From Bacteroidales bacterium (lineage in GTDB: Bacteria > Bacteroidota > Bacteroidia > Bacteroidales > JAADJA01): 6,163 bases of DNA. Positions 6,090 through 6,163 of the stretch are shown here, piece after piece; positions within the stretch are counted from its first letter, which is position 1, and each line of letters starts with the position of its first letter. Location of the stretch: assembly GCA_029933495.1 (NCBI GenBank), contig JAOZOC010000214.1:1-6163 (forward strand). Direction: 5' to 3'. Below the pieces are notes generated by a model. The model was not told the DNA's origin. It made no database searches and saw only the letters and a list, made by a program, of their open reading frames with translations. The position numbers and the translations under genes were made by a program.

Positions 6090-6163
6090 CTTTCGGATTT
6101 CAGGGTTGGCCTTGCGCGTTGGTACTGACTTCGCCAGCTTCGTCAGTCAAAGTAATCCGAAAG
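6090..6163. repeat. Inverted repeat with nested hairpin at the right window edge
   Basis: CTTTCGGATT at 6090-6099 pairs exactly with AATCCGAAAG at 6154-6163; the right arm ends at the window edge, so the arms may be longer. Inside the 54-base loop, ACTGAC (6124-6129) pairs with GTCAGT (6142-6147), and CTTCG occurs twice (6129-6133, 6138-6142). The arms share CTTTCGG/CCGAAAG with the inverted repeat at 4392-4440. This may be a structured intergenic repeat, or the tail hairpin of a gene beyond the window. Confidence 0.5.

Overview
The window looks like a chromosomal segment of a Bacteroidota bacterium, probably Bacteroidales or a neighbouring order. It carries a choice-of-anchor L protein with a type IX secretion (T9SS) C-terminal sorting domain, both confined largely to this phylum. 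It also has two Bacteroidota-type -7 boxes (TAnnTTTG), few Shine-Dalgarno sites, and AT-rich spacers. There is no sign of phage, integrase, transposase, CRISPR or tRNA/rRNA genes.

Left part, plus strand (1-2864): a tRNA maturation cluster. It starts with the 3' part of a CCA-adding tRNA nucleotidyltransferase carrying an HD domain, cut off by the window edge. Next, after a 169-base spacer, comes an uncharacterised acidic protein of the plasmid pRiA4b ORF-3 / 'IS1096 passenger TnpR' type. It is followed almost without gap by miaA, the tRNA dimethylallyltransferase. miaA has no ATG in its frame near the expected N-terminus, so it either starts at TTG or hides a one-base frameshift in a run of six A.

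Middle, minus strand (2898-4226): a secreted surface protein with a signal peptide, a choice-of-anchor L domain, a DUF5018-like repeat and a T9SS type A sorting domain. It converges on miaA with only 33 bases between the stops and has its own promoter-like -7 box.

Right part, minus strand (4462-5905): a putative chagasin-like (I42) peptidase-inhibitor lipoprotein whose stop overlaps the start of ddl (D-alanine--D-alanine ligase) by 8 bases, so the two form a translationally coupled pair. A -7 box with the same 10-mer as the surface-protein gene lies about 118 bases upstream of the pair.

Non-coding structure is the less ordinary part. The spacer between ddl and the surface-protein gene holds a degenerate 7-base tandem repeat (TGCCGAC-like) interrupted by a perfect 11-bp inverted repeat. 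The far right edge holds another inverted repeat (10 bp arms, nested hairpin). Both inverted repeats share the core CTTTCGG...CCGAAAG, so they bracket the lipoprotein-ddl pair. I see no clear evidence of a new defence or mobile system; most genes are housekeeping.
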